A stretch of DNA of 8,503 nucleotides from Candidatus Omnitrophota bacterium (GTDB lineage: Bacteria > Omnitrophota > Gorgyraeia > 2-01-FULL-45-10). Made by a program: the position numbers and the translations under genes. Under the pieces are notes generated by a model. The model worked only from the letters and a program-made list of their open reading frames with translations. It made no database searches and was not told the DNA's origin. Numbering within the stretch: the first letter of the stretch is position 1; each line of letters starts with the position of its first letter. This document shows, one piece after another, positions 1 to 6,816 of the stretch. The stretch spans positions 160-8,662 of the forward strand of contig PLLI01000063.1 of the NCBI GenBank assembly GCA_003140915.1, given 5' to 3'.

Positions 1-1269
1 GTCATAATCGTAATTTGTTAAGGCCTTATAGGTTGCCAATCCTTCCATCCCACGGAGATTCTCCTGGATAGAAAACCAAAAGAAGTCGGGATCTTTTCTG
101 AAAACATTGAACTGGATATCTGCGTCATAAACAAAATCTTTGCTATCTGTCAGGGAAAGGACATAATCGATTTTTTGTAATTGACGATGATTAGTCAGTC
201 CCAGAGCGCTGGATACACTTTTATATAATGGATATAGGATCGATAAAACCAGCAAAGCAATAAGCATGCTTTTACTATTATGAAAAATTGCATTGATCGC
301 TAAAGCTGAAATGATCGCGGCAAAAGGTATCGCCGCCATATAATATTGCCGAAATGGAACCCGGACAAAAAAAACAGAAAAAAGTAATGCCAGCGAAATA
401 ATCGCTATTCTTTTCTGCTGCAGTGTTTTTGAGAAAAATAAAATGCCGAGTATCCAGAAGGCCCAAAATAATCCGTTTTGCAATAATGTTTCTTTCATGT
501 AATAAAAGGGATAGAAGTGTTTGATCCATTTAAAATTAATAACCCAATTAAAAAACCAATATTGTTGCAACGAATCGATAGAACCTAAATAGAAATAATA
601 AGGGCTTATCGTCAGCACGAAGACAAAGAGATACAATACGAAACCGTTCAATCTGACCGGTTTCTTAAAACCCTCAAAAAATAGCAACGCTGATATCAGC
701 AAAACTAAAAAGACGGCTTTTTGCAGGAAAAGAAAAGATAAGCCTAAAAAAAATGCGCTCAATGCTAAATCCTTCAGCGAATTGCTTTCATAAAAATTCA
801 ATAAGAACAGTACGGCCATAAGGCTTAACAACGTCTGGGGTACATCGGGCCTGATCTCAATTGCATTACGGATAAAGATCGATGTGGAAGATAACAATAT
901 TAAAGCTATAATCCCTATTTCTTTACCGCCGACTTTTTTTGCGATAAGAAAAGTTACGGTAAAAATCAAAAGGAGCATCGAAAGCATAAGAATACGCATA
1001 CAAACAATAGTAAAACTTGTCTCACCTAATGCTTTTATAAACGGGACCAATAAATAATAGAAAAAAGGGTGATGGTGCTGGAAAAAATCTATATATATTC
1101 TTTCTCCGTGAATAATTTTCCATGCCGAATGGACCGATTCAAATTCGTCATGATTAAATTGCCGGTTTATAGAAAGGAAAGCTATGGAAATTAATAAAAT
1201 AACCAATAGGCCCCAAAGCACTTTCTTATGGTTATCGGCGTAAAGGCCCGTATTCATATGCGGCTGCAT
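1..1269 (-). CDS. PMT/ArnT-like GT-C glycosyltransferase (3' end beyond window)
   Basis: An open frame of 423 codons runs from the ATG at 1269 to position 1 with no stop, so the C-terminus lies outside the window. After an N-terminal membrane helix (about 18-34) comes NHDEFES (39-45), then GERIYIDFFQHHHPFFYYLL (55-74). This is the first extracytoplasmic loop of PMT_2/ArnT-type enzymes, with D41-E42 as the expected catalytic/metal-binding acids and a D-F-F-x-H-H-x-P motif. EIRPDVP (138-144), in the next loop region, is also typical. About nine further hydrophobic segments follow to about 349, then a soluble region from about 360. Such enzymes move a sugar from a polyprenyl phosphate to lipid, protein or glycan on the outer face of the membrane. 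The ATG directly follows the TAA of the flavoenzyme gene; GAGAAAGG lies 13 bases upstream. An ATG at 1257 is an alternative. GC is lowest here, about 34% in sampled lines. Confidence 0.85.
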   Translation of the reverse strand, partial: MQPHMNTGLYADNHKKVLWGLLVILLISIAFLSINRQFNHDEFESVHSAWKIIHGERIYIDFFQHHHPFFYYLLVPFIKALGETSFTIVCMRILMLSMLLLIFTVTFLIAKKVGGKEIGIIALILLSSTSIFIRNAIEIRPDVPQTLLSLMAVLFLLNFYESNSLKDLALSAFFLGLSFLFLQKAVFLVLLISALLFFEGFKKPVRLNGFVLYLFVFVLTISPYYFYLGSIDSLQQYWFFNWVINFKWIKHFYPFYYMKETLLQNGLFWAFWILGILFFSKTLQQKRIAIISLALLFSVFFVRVPFRQYYMAAIPFAAIISALAINAIFHNSKSMLIALLVLSILYPLYKSVSSALGLTNHRQLQKIDYVLSLTDSKDFVYDADIQFNVFRKDPDFFWFSIQENLRGMEGLATYKALTNYDYD

Positions 1270-2697
1270 TTATTTAAAATAACCTTTCTCAAAGTACGTC
1301 TGCTCTATACCAACCTCTTCTATTTCATCGTATCGCCGGCCATCGATAATACTCTTTGCCGACAAAATCCCCATTTCCAATGAATGGTCCATATTATTGT
1401 ATCTGAATAGACTATTTCTGCCTATGCATTGTAAATTTTCAAATGATCTTAAGCGATCTTTAACTTTATCCAGATCCTCTTTGTAGTTTAACTCATAAAC
1501 CGGATAAGCATATTTTTCTCTATGCAGATAGCTATCAATTATATCTTTTTCCTGAATAAGACCCGCTCTTTTTAACCATGGCAAAGCTAATGCCAAGAGC
1601 TCACCTTCGGAAGCGCTCCATATTTTATCATTTTCCCAGCAAAAAAATTCGATCAGCAAAGAGGTCTTATCCGGAGGAGATAATTTTGGACTACAGTTTT
1701 TGGGCTCCGTTATTCTGCCAAATGGAATTTCTTTATCCGGGAAATATATCCATTGATAAAAAGAGACCTTCGTTTTATTGAGGGTTAAAAAAAGGGAGAC
1801 GTGAGATCTGAATTTCAAATTACCGGCAGCGTGTAAAATTTCGCCCGGCACAACCGGTTCCAGCATATTGACTAACTCAGTAACGGGGATAGTGGCTATG
1901 ACATATTCCGGCTCTATAGCCTCTACGCCACCCTGGTCAACTACGCTGACCTCCGTTATTTTCCGGCCATTATGTTTTATTTTAACCGGATGGCTGTTTA
2001 ATTTTATACTTTTTGTATCTTTCGATAATATCCGCTCTTTCATTTTATCACAGATCAAACCTATGCCTTTGTCAGGATAATAGAACTCCCTGATCAAAGT
2101 GTTGGGTTGGCCGGATTCTTGCCTTACAAAAGCGTTTCTGATGAGTTCTTTTATCGACAACCTCTTTATCCTCTGTTTTGCCAAATCCGTAGAAATGTCG
2201 GAACAAGGTAATCCCCAGATTTTTTCTGTGTAATCGAGCATATTCAGTCTTGCCAAAGCTTTGCCAAAATTAGAAATGACATAATCTTCAAATGAACGGA
2301 TTTGCCTTTTTTTAAACTTATTTTTTGCCTGTTCATATAAATAATCAAAGATACACTGGCTCACTTTAACCAACCCCACTTCGGATAATATATTTTTAAT
2401 ATCGATAGGGTAAGTTAAAAATTTACCTTTCCAATAAAACGATGTATGCCTGCTTACCTTTATCCAGCGTTCGCCAAGCAGATCCTGCAAAAAATCATAC
2501 AGATACCGGCGTTGGCTAAAAAACCTATGAGGGCCTATATCGGTCGCAAACTCCGGATATTGCAATGTTTTCGATAAACCGCCCACCGCCCGCTCTTTTT
2601 CTATAACCAGGAAGGATTTCCCGGCGTTATGCAAGGTAAATGCCGCTGCCATCCCTGCGGGACCTGCGCCAAGAATTAAAACGGTTGGCTTACGCAT
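1270..2697 (-). CDS. FAD-dependent oxidoreductase, UDP-galactopyranose-mutase / protoporphyrinogen-oxidase-like
   Basis: 475-residue flavoprotein. The N-terminal dinucleotide fold reads LILGAGPAG (8-9 then 10-15, G10xG12xxG15), followed by E33 for the FAD ribose and the GG motif at 39-40. GPHRFF (55-60) and YTEKIWGLPCSDIS (156-169) are typical of the polysaccharide-linked amine-oxidase-fold group related to Glf. The C-terminal FAD motif GRNSLFRYNNMDHSLEMG (426-443) is strongly conserved in that group. Such genes commonly sit in exopolysaccharide or glycan loci and are loosely called protoporphyrinogen oxidase or amine oxidase; the reaction of this branch is not established, and isomerisation or oxidation of a nucleotide- or lipid-linked sugar is the likely class. 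AGGGG (2710-2706), eight bases before the ATG, sets the start. The TAA stop touches the ATG of the next gene, so the two are probably translated and used together. GC is lower (about 39% in sampled lines) than in the genes upstream. Confidence 0.85.
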   Translation of the reverse strand: MRKPTVLILGAGPAGMAAAFTLHNAGKSFLVIEKERAVGGLSKTLQYPEFATDIGPHRFFSQRRYLYDFLQDLLGERWIKVSRHTSFYWKGKFLTYPIDIKNILSEVGLVKVSQCIFDYLYEQAKNKFKKRQIRSFEDYVISNFGKALARLNMLDYTEKIWGLPCSDISTDLAKQRIKRLSIKELIRNAFVRQESGQPNTLIREFYYPDKGIGLICDKMKERILSKDTKSIKLNSHPVKIKHNGRKITEVSVVDQGGVEAIEPEYVIATIPVTELVNMLEPVVPGEILHAAGNLKFRSHVSLFLTLNKTKVSFYQWIYFPDKEIPFGRITEPKNCSPKLSPPDKTSLLIEFFCWENDKIWSASEGELLALALPWLKRAGLIQEKDIIDSYLHREKYAYPVYELNYKEDLDKVKDRLRSFENLQCIGRNSLFRYNNMDHSLEMGILSAKSIIDGRRYDEIEEVGIEQTYFEKGYFK

Positions 2698-2726
2698 ATC
2701 GCCATCCCCTATTTATCATATTTTCT

Positions 2727-3764
2727 TCAATCTTTATTGATGACGCCTATCATTTCGTAGAGCCTGCCGTAATCGCGCATGTTGAAGTTCATTGCAAGCC
2801 TCGGCAGGCCGGGATATTCCCCTTCCTGTATCTCTTTATCCGTCGGAGGCGAGGTCCTGATGCCGCCGTCCTTCAGGATGTCTTTAAATTTTTTATTTAT
2901 AAGGCCCAGCGTTCCTGCGGAAAGTTCCCTGTTCAGCCTTAATACGGTCAGGCCCGCAACGTATCTCAGCGAATGATATACCCTGTAAAAATCTTCGATA
3001 TATCCGATCGCCTCATCGGCGGTCCTAGTAATACGGAAGAGGTTAAAATCTTTCTTTTCTATAAACCCGTTCCTCTCTAACTGGCTTGTTATAAAACGCT
3101 TCCACGCCTCCCAGTATGTCGAGCCCTCCGGCTCCATAAGGACTATGGGCCTGGGTTTCGATTTGCCGGTCTGGACCAGGGTAAGCATCTCGAACCCCTC
3201 GTCATTCGTGCCGAATCCTCCGGGGAAGAGGGCGGTCGCGTCGGTCTCTTTGACGAAGATCAGTTTTCTTGTAAAAAAATATTTAAAGTTGATTATTTTG
3301 TCTTTTTCATCTATGTATGGGTTGGGCTTTTGCTCAAAAGGAAGCCGGATATTAAGCGCGAACTCCTTGCCCGCCCGGGCACCTTTGTTGCCGGCCTCCA
3401 TAACTCCAGAGCCGCCTCCGGTCACGATCATGTAGCCTTTCGCGGTCAGTTTCCGCGCAAATTCTTCGGCCATCCTGTATTCGGCCGACGTCTTCTTAGA
3501 CCTTGCCGAACCGAAGATTATGACCTTTTTGACATCTCTATAAGGAGCAAATATTTTGAAGGAATACCGCAATTCCTTGAGAGTATTATTTACAAGTTTA
3601 AGGTCCCCTTTATCACCGCATTCCTTCCCCAGCTTGACGGAGGTCGTCAGTATTTCGCGCAATAGGTCTTCGGTTTCAGCAGAACAGGCCGTCTTGGCGA
3701 GCCTGGTTATCAGGCCGTCTACAGCGTTATCGCCTATCTCATATTCTTTCGGCATCTTTCTCAT
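2727..3764 (-). CDS. LOG-family protein (nucleoside 5'-monophosphate phosphoribohydrolase-like), long form
   Basis: Predicted cytosolic Rossmann-fold enzyme of the LONELY GUY family, whose members split nucleoside 5'-monophosphates into base and ribose 5-phosphate. The core runs from about 79 to 255: FGSARS at 84-89, GGGSGVMEAGNKGA at 116-129, FTRK at 164-167 with catalytic-type R166, and PGGFGTNDE at 181-189 with E189. Together these match the family's G-G-x-G-x-M-E-A and P-G-G-x-G-T-x-x-E signatures. At 345 residues it is well above the roughly 180-230 of minimal LOG proteins, with a helical N-terminal part (1-78) and a C-terminal part (256-345) that I do not recognise. Relatives are often mislabelled lysine decarboxylase. 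AGGAG (3775-3771), six bases before the ATG at 3764, supports this start over the ATG three codons later. The gene follows the exported TPR-like protein after 28 bases. Cytokinin activation versus general nucleotide salvage cannot be decided. Confidence 0.87.
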   Translation of the reverse strand: MRKMPKEYEIGDNAVDGLITRLAKTACSAETEDLLREILTTSVKLGKECGDKGDLKLVNNTLKELRYSFKIFAPYRDVKKVIIFGSARSKKTSAEYRMAEEFARKLTAKGYMIVTGGGSGVMEAGNKGARAGKEFALNIRLPFEQKPNPYIDEKDKIINFKYFFTRKLIFVKETDATALFPGGFGTNDEGFEMLTLVQTGKSKPRPIVLMEPEGSTYWEAWKRFITSQLERNGFIEKKDFNLFRITRTADEAIGYIEDFYRVYHSLRYVAGLTVLRLNRELSAGTLGLINKKFKDILKDGGIRTSPPTDKEIQEGEYPGLPRLAMNFNMRDYGRLYEMIGVINKD

Positions 3765-3792
3765 CTTCTTCTCCTATTCGGGTACAGACGCT

Positions 3793-5016
3793 TCATTTTT
3801 GGGCCGCGAGGGACTCCAGTTTCTTTAATTCCTTCCGGTTTTCACGATAGAGGTCCATGCTCCTTTTATCATACGGCAACAGCGCGCTCAATATGGTCAC
3901 GGCAACCATCTTGGGATCTTTTTTATCATATTCTTCCACATTGCCTAATGTTTTGGCCACAAAGATGCTCAGGTCCACATCATCTTCCAGGAGAGGCGGC
4001 TTTGTTTCGCTCACAAGCTGCCCGTATTCATCCGACGCTGATTTCCAATCTTTTTCCGCATCTGTCCCGGCCGCGGATATGAAATTCCCGTAATACCTAT
4101 CCGCTAATTCTTTTGCCTGTTTCGTGACCTCATCCGCAAAGTCCTGTGCCTTGGCCCTTGCCTTATCGTCCGGTTTCGTGTCTTCCCTCACCCACCTGGT
4201 GATCTCCCTGTTATATGATTTGAACGGCGATAGGAAAAAGTCCCTGCAGCCCGTCATGAAATCCTTTGCGGAAAAATGAAGCTTATCGTAGTCTTTTAAA
4301 AAATCGAATATTTTTTTGCATATCGCTGGATCCGTATTTTTTGAATTCAGGTATTCCTCAATTATCGGGTAGGCGTCCTTTTCCGTCACGATAGCCGCGG
4401 TCCGGAATTCCGGATCCGGGCCCTGAGCTATCTGGACGGCAAAGGTCAGGGCCGAAAGGTAGGAGTCTACGGCCCGGCTAAAATCTTTCCGGCTTTCATA
4501 GTAACGGCCCCTCGATAATAGAAGGCTGTGGAGATACATGACTTCCTTCTGGTTGCGTTTCTGAATGCTCCCTCCGAAGGGGTTATATTTATCTTCAAAA
4601 TAGAAATCACACTCTTTTATCGCAAGGCCCTTATCCATCTCATCGAGGCACTTTTTGTTGTCATCGAGTATCGCCGAGAGCTCTTTGGCGTCCAGGATGA
4701 AATTCTTTTTCTGAAGCGCCTCGATCTTATTTTTGCCGGCGCCGTATTTGCCGTAATCCGCCATGTCTATTGCGCGCAAATAATAGATGGCGGCGTTCGC
4801 TTTTACAGCGCGCCGGATAGTCTCGATATCGCTTTTATTCAGCGTGGCCTCGCCTATGCCTATGTCGATGGTAACGGTATCGTTGGTTTCACCCGTAATG
4901 GCGCCTTCTATCTCCCTGCCCTTCTTCAATCTGACGACATCGGCGTTCGAGCACTCGGTAAAAATAATAAGAGATGCAATAAAAATGAAAAACGTTATCT
5001 TATTTTTTATCTTCAT
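3793..5016 (-). CDS. Exported protein with small N-terminal beta module and TPR-like helices, function unknown
   Basis: 407 residues. Residues 1-25 form a signal peptide: a basic KIKNK start, a hydrophobic core at 8-19, and a likely signal-peptidase-I cut after SNA (23-25). Residues 26-67 (DVVRLKKGREIEGAITGE..., ending NKSDIETI) look like a small beta-barrel module of the D-V-V-x-L-K-x-G-x-x-I-x-G type, often found at the N-terminus of secreted proteins from Omnitrophota, Planctomycetes and Deltaproteobacteria. The rest is mostly helical; YLHSLLLSRGRYYESRKDFS and AVDSYLSALTFA (161-194) pair like a TPR, and further helices run at 285-340 and 350-405. A strong AAGGAG (5032-5027) precedes the ATG by 10 bases, inside the end of the GIY-YIG gene. 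A periplasmic scaffold role is plausible but unproven. It is probably not a lipoprotein, because the only candidate cysteine (C22) follows F-T-E. Confidence 0.72.
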   Translation of the reverse strand: MKIKNKITFFIFIASLIIFTECSNADVVRLKKGREIEGAITGETNDTVTIDIGIGEATLNKSDIETIRRAVKANAAIYYLRAIDMADYGKYGAGKNKIEALQKKNFILDAKELSAILDDNKKCLDEMDKGLAIKECDFYFEDKYNPFGGSIQKRNQKEVMYLHSLLLSRGRYYESRKDFSRAVDSYLSALTFAVQIAQGPDPEFRTAAIVTEKDAYPIIEEYLNSKNTDPAICKKIFDFLKDYDKLHFSAKDFMTGCRDFFLSPFKSYNREITRWVREDTKPDDKARAKAQDFADEVTKQAKELADRYYGNFISAAGTDAEKDWKSASDEYGQLVSETKPPLLEDDVDLSIFVAKTLGNVEEYDKKDPKMVAVTILSALLPYDKRSMDLYRENRKELKKLESLAAQK

Positions 5017-5266
5017 TTACCATCCGCTCCTTTTCCGCGCGTTTTAATTTCTTGATCGCGATCTCTTTTTTGAACGCGCGCTTGAAATATCTATATTTTT
5101 TGCACCATACCAATTTAACCGGCCTGCGGTCCCTTGTATACCTTGCGCCCTTGCCGGCATTATGGAGCTTGATGCGTCTTCTTATGTGCGGGGTATAACC
5201 GGTATAATAGGTCCCGTCCGCGCATTCAACAATGTATACGTAAAACCTGCCCGACCTCTTGAACAT
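5000..5266 (-). CDS. GIY-YIG domain protein, UPF0213 (YhbQ-like) family
   Basis: Small basic protein of 88 residues that is a single GIY-YIG nuclease-like domain. The two hallmark strands are YVYIVECADG (9-18) and TYYTGYT (19-25), where YVY and YTG replace GIY and YIG as is normal in this family. R29/R30, HNAGKGARYT (35-44) and the acidic residue E68 in KKEIAIKKL follow at the expected positions; E68 would be the metal ligand. UPF0213 members are free-standing proteins of about 80-100 residues. DNA cleavage or repair is suspected for the family but the role is not settled. The start at 5266 is preferred over the in-frame ATG at 5314 for its ribosome site and family length. Its 3' end overlaps the next gene by 17 bases. 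Nothing nearby suggests homing or mobility. Confidence 0.88.
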   Translation of the reverse strand: MFKRSGRFYVYIVECADGTYYTGYTPHIRRRIKLHNAGKGARYTRDRRPVKLVWCKKYRYFKRAFKKEIAIKKLKRAEKERMVNEDKK

Positions 5267-5269
5267 CTT

Positions 5270-5275
5270 CTCCTT
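5270..5275 (-). promoter_or_regulatory. Ribosome-binding site that sets the GIY-YIG start
   Basis: AAGGAG lies three bases before the ATG at 5266, in the 11-base gap after the TAA of the upstream membrane-protein gene. The spacing is tight but usable. The alternative upstream ATG at 5314 lies inside the previous gene and would add 16 residues with no family resemblance, so this site favours 5266. Confidence 0.6.
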
Positions 5276-5277
5276 CT

Positions 5278-6816
5278 TTATAGGATTGCGGAGAGAAAGA
5301 TCACCGCTATCCACGCAAAGAGTATCGCGAAAACCATGGCGGAAGAGATGACCGGCCTGGCCACTATCTTATGAGCTATGATAACGGGATTTCTGTAAAC
5401 ATACGCTATTTCGGTCTCCGCGACCTTGATGAGGCCCAGCTTGTCGATAAGGAGCTTCAGTTCCGGGTCAAATACGCCTTCCGGATTTTTTATCCAGACT
5501 ACAAGTGCGGCCAGAAGGACAGGGTTTGAAGAATATACGGGTTTTACCTCACTAAGCATGCCGGAGGAAGCAGCCCTGCCGCAGAATACGTAAAAGATGC
5601 CTGAGACATAATTGTAATTTGAGTAAACTATTTCATCCGGCCGCGTGGATGACCTGATTATAGCGAAGAGCTCTTCCATATACTTCTCCGCGTATATAGC
5701 TGACCCGAAGCCGCCCGCCTTTTTTGGATCATAGTTAACAAATTTTGAAAATGCCGATCCTGCGGCGGTAAAGGAAAATCCCTTTTCGTTGTGATATATG
5801 ACCGGCGAATAAAGGAGAGCAAAATAAAAGATGAGCCATGGCAATAGCACGGTGTATGCCGCGGAGCGGGTCCGCTCTTTTAAAAATGCAGCTGCTTTGC
5901 CGTAAAATCCATCCAGTCCTATACCGGCTAAAAATATAACAGGCAGAAGACCTTCCCCGCATAAAAACCTGAATGCATAGTGACGTATCACCAGCGCCAT
6001 GCATACAAGCATAGCCGGATAAAATAGATAGCGCCCCTTACGCCTCAATGCGATAAAGATACCTATAGCGGCGAATATATATAGGCAGATATTGGCTTCG
6101 AAATAACGGTTGATGTAGCTATTGACCGGTAAAAAATATGCTTTATTGGCCACCATGTGGAATAGCCATGGGCTGCCTAAAAATACGCCGCCCAATATTA
6201 TCAAAAACACCGGCCCCCGGCTTTCCTTCCGGAATATGCTGTAAGACACGATCGTCAGAACACTTATCCACGGAAGAGCGCCGTGCGTATAAAACAATAA
6301 GCCCATCAGAAGCATGCCGCAAAGAGTCCTTTTGACCTCGATCGCGTAAAATATAAGGACCAAGATTATAAGGGCTATCGCGGACGGGATCGCGGCGATT
6401 ATATTAATGAAAAATGTGTACGATACGGATGCCGCGAGCACGGTAAAGAAAGCGCACCTGTCGTTATAAAGCTTTGTCACAACCCATAATATAGTTATCA
6501 GCAAGGCGGGATATATCGCGACGGATACGAGCCTCATTACCGATAGGGCCGGCAGCCCCAGCTTATTCAAACCCAGCATTATGATTGGAAAGAGCGGCGG
6601 ATAGAGATGCGGCCTCCCGGCCGGAGCGTACTCCCAGAAATCATGTAGGACCACTCCGCCTGCTTCCCGGAAACCGGCCATGCAGCTTGTATGATAGTAG
6701 ATATCGAGGAATACCGGAAGGGTTTGCCACCTGATCACCAATAAAACCGTGAATAGGAATATTATTCCCAATGATCCCCAAAGCCATCCGGAATAATTTT
6801 TAAAACTATTTTTCAT
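5278..6816 (-). CDS. Polytopic membrane protein, probable GT-C-fold glycosyltransferase (STT3/PMT-like)
   Basis: This 512-residue protein has a short cytoplasmic N-terminus, a first membrane segment at about 14-30, a series of hydrophobic segments to about 340, a soluble stretch at about 345-475 and a final membrane helix at about 488-510. After the first helix comes LDIYYHTS (37-44), with D38 followed by an aromatic/His cluster. Next comes the loop EYAPAGRPHLYPPLF (62-76). An acidic residue plus YYH and a P-x-G-x-P-x-x-YPPL loop resembles the first extracytoplasmic loop of oligosaccharyltransferase STT3/AglB and other GT-C enzymes that use polyprenyl-linked sugars. D38 is the best candidate for the catalytic or metal-binding acid. 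The soluble part (with DEIVYSNYNY at 394-403) probably lies outside the membrane. The gene starts inside the hexokinase gene (11-base overlap, weak GGA ribosome site), so translation is probably coupled. Donor and acceptor are unknown, and a non-enzymatic membrane protein is possible. Confidence 0.68.
   Translation of the reverse strand: MKNSFKNYSGWLWGSLGIIFLFTVLLVIRWQTLPVFLDIYYHTSCMAGFREAGGVVLHDFWEYAPAGRPHLYPPLFPIIMLGLNKLGLPALSVMRLVSVAIYPALLITILWVVTKLYNDRCAFFTVLAASVSYTFFINIIAAIPSAIALIILVLIFYAIEVKRTLCGMLLMGLLFYTHGALPWISVLTIVSYSIFRKESRGPVFLIILGGVFLGSPWLFHMVANKAYFLPVNSYINRYFEANICLYIFAAIGIFIALRRKGRYLFYPAMLVCMALVIRHYAFRFLCGEGLLPVIFLAGIGLDGFYGKAAAFLKERTRSAAYTVLLPWLIFYFALLYSPVIYHNEKGFSFTAAGSAFSKFVNYDPKKAGGFGSAIYAEKYMEELFAIIRSSTRPDEIVYSNYNYVSGIFYVFCGRAASSGMLSEVKPVYSSNPVLLAALVVWIKNPEGVFDPELKLLIDKLGLIKVAETEIAYVYRNPVIIAHKIVARPVISSAMVFAILFAWIAVIFLSAIL

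Noticed and set aside
278..529. An 83-codon minus-strand open frame
   Set aside because: It is in a different frame from, and inside, the continuous 1-1269 glycosyltransferase frame, whose motifs are clear.
2295..2330. A-rich run in the flavoenzyme gene as a programmed frameshift site
   Set aside because: The codon phase does not produce an X-XXY-YYZ slippery heptamer, and the zero frame continues intact to a family-typical C-terminus.
2698..2726. Terminator or promoter between the LOG and flavoenzyme genes
   Set aside because: The 29-base gap has no stem plus T-run and no credible -35/-10 pair; it mainly holds the AGGGG ribosome site.
2727..3764. Lysine decarboxylase
   Set aside because: The P-G-G-x-G-T-x-x-E signature is that of the LOG phosphoribohydrolases; the decarboxylase name is a known annotation error for this family.
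4951..5016. Lipoprotein signal in the exported protein
   Set aside because: The residues before the candidate cysteine C22 are F-T-E, which do not fit a lipobox. A signal-peptidase-I site after S-N-A fits better.
4528..5055. A 175-codon plus-strand open frame
   Set aside because: Antisense shadow of the exported-protein gene; no recognisable domain and no ribosome site seen.
5000..5266. GIY-YIG protein as a homing endonuclease or mobile element
   Set aside because: It is a stand-alone single-domain UPF0213-type protein in a tight gene string, with no intron, inverted repeats or DNA-binding appendage.
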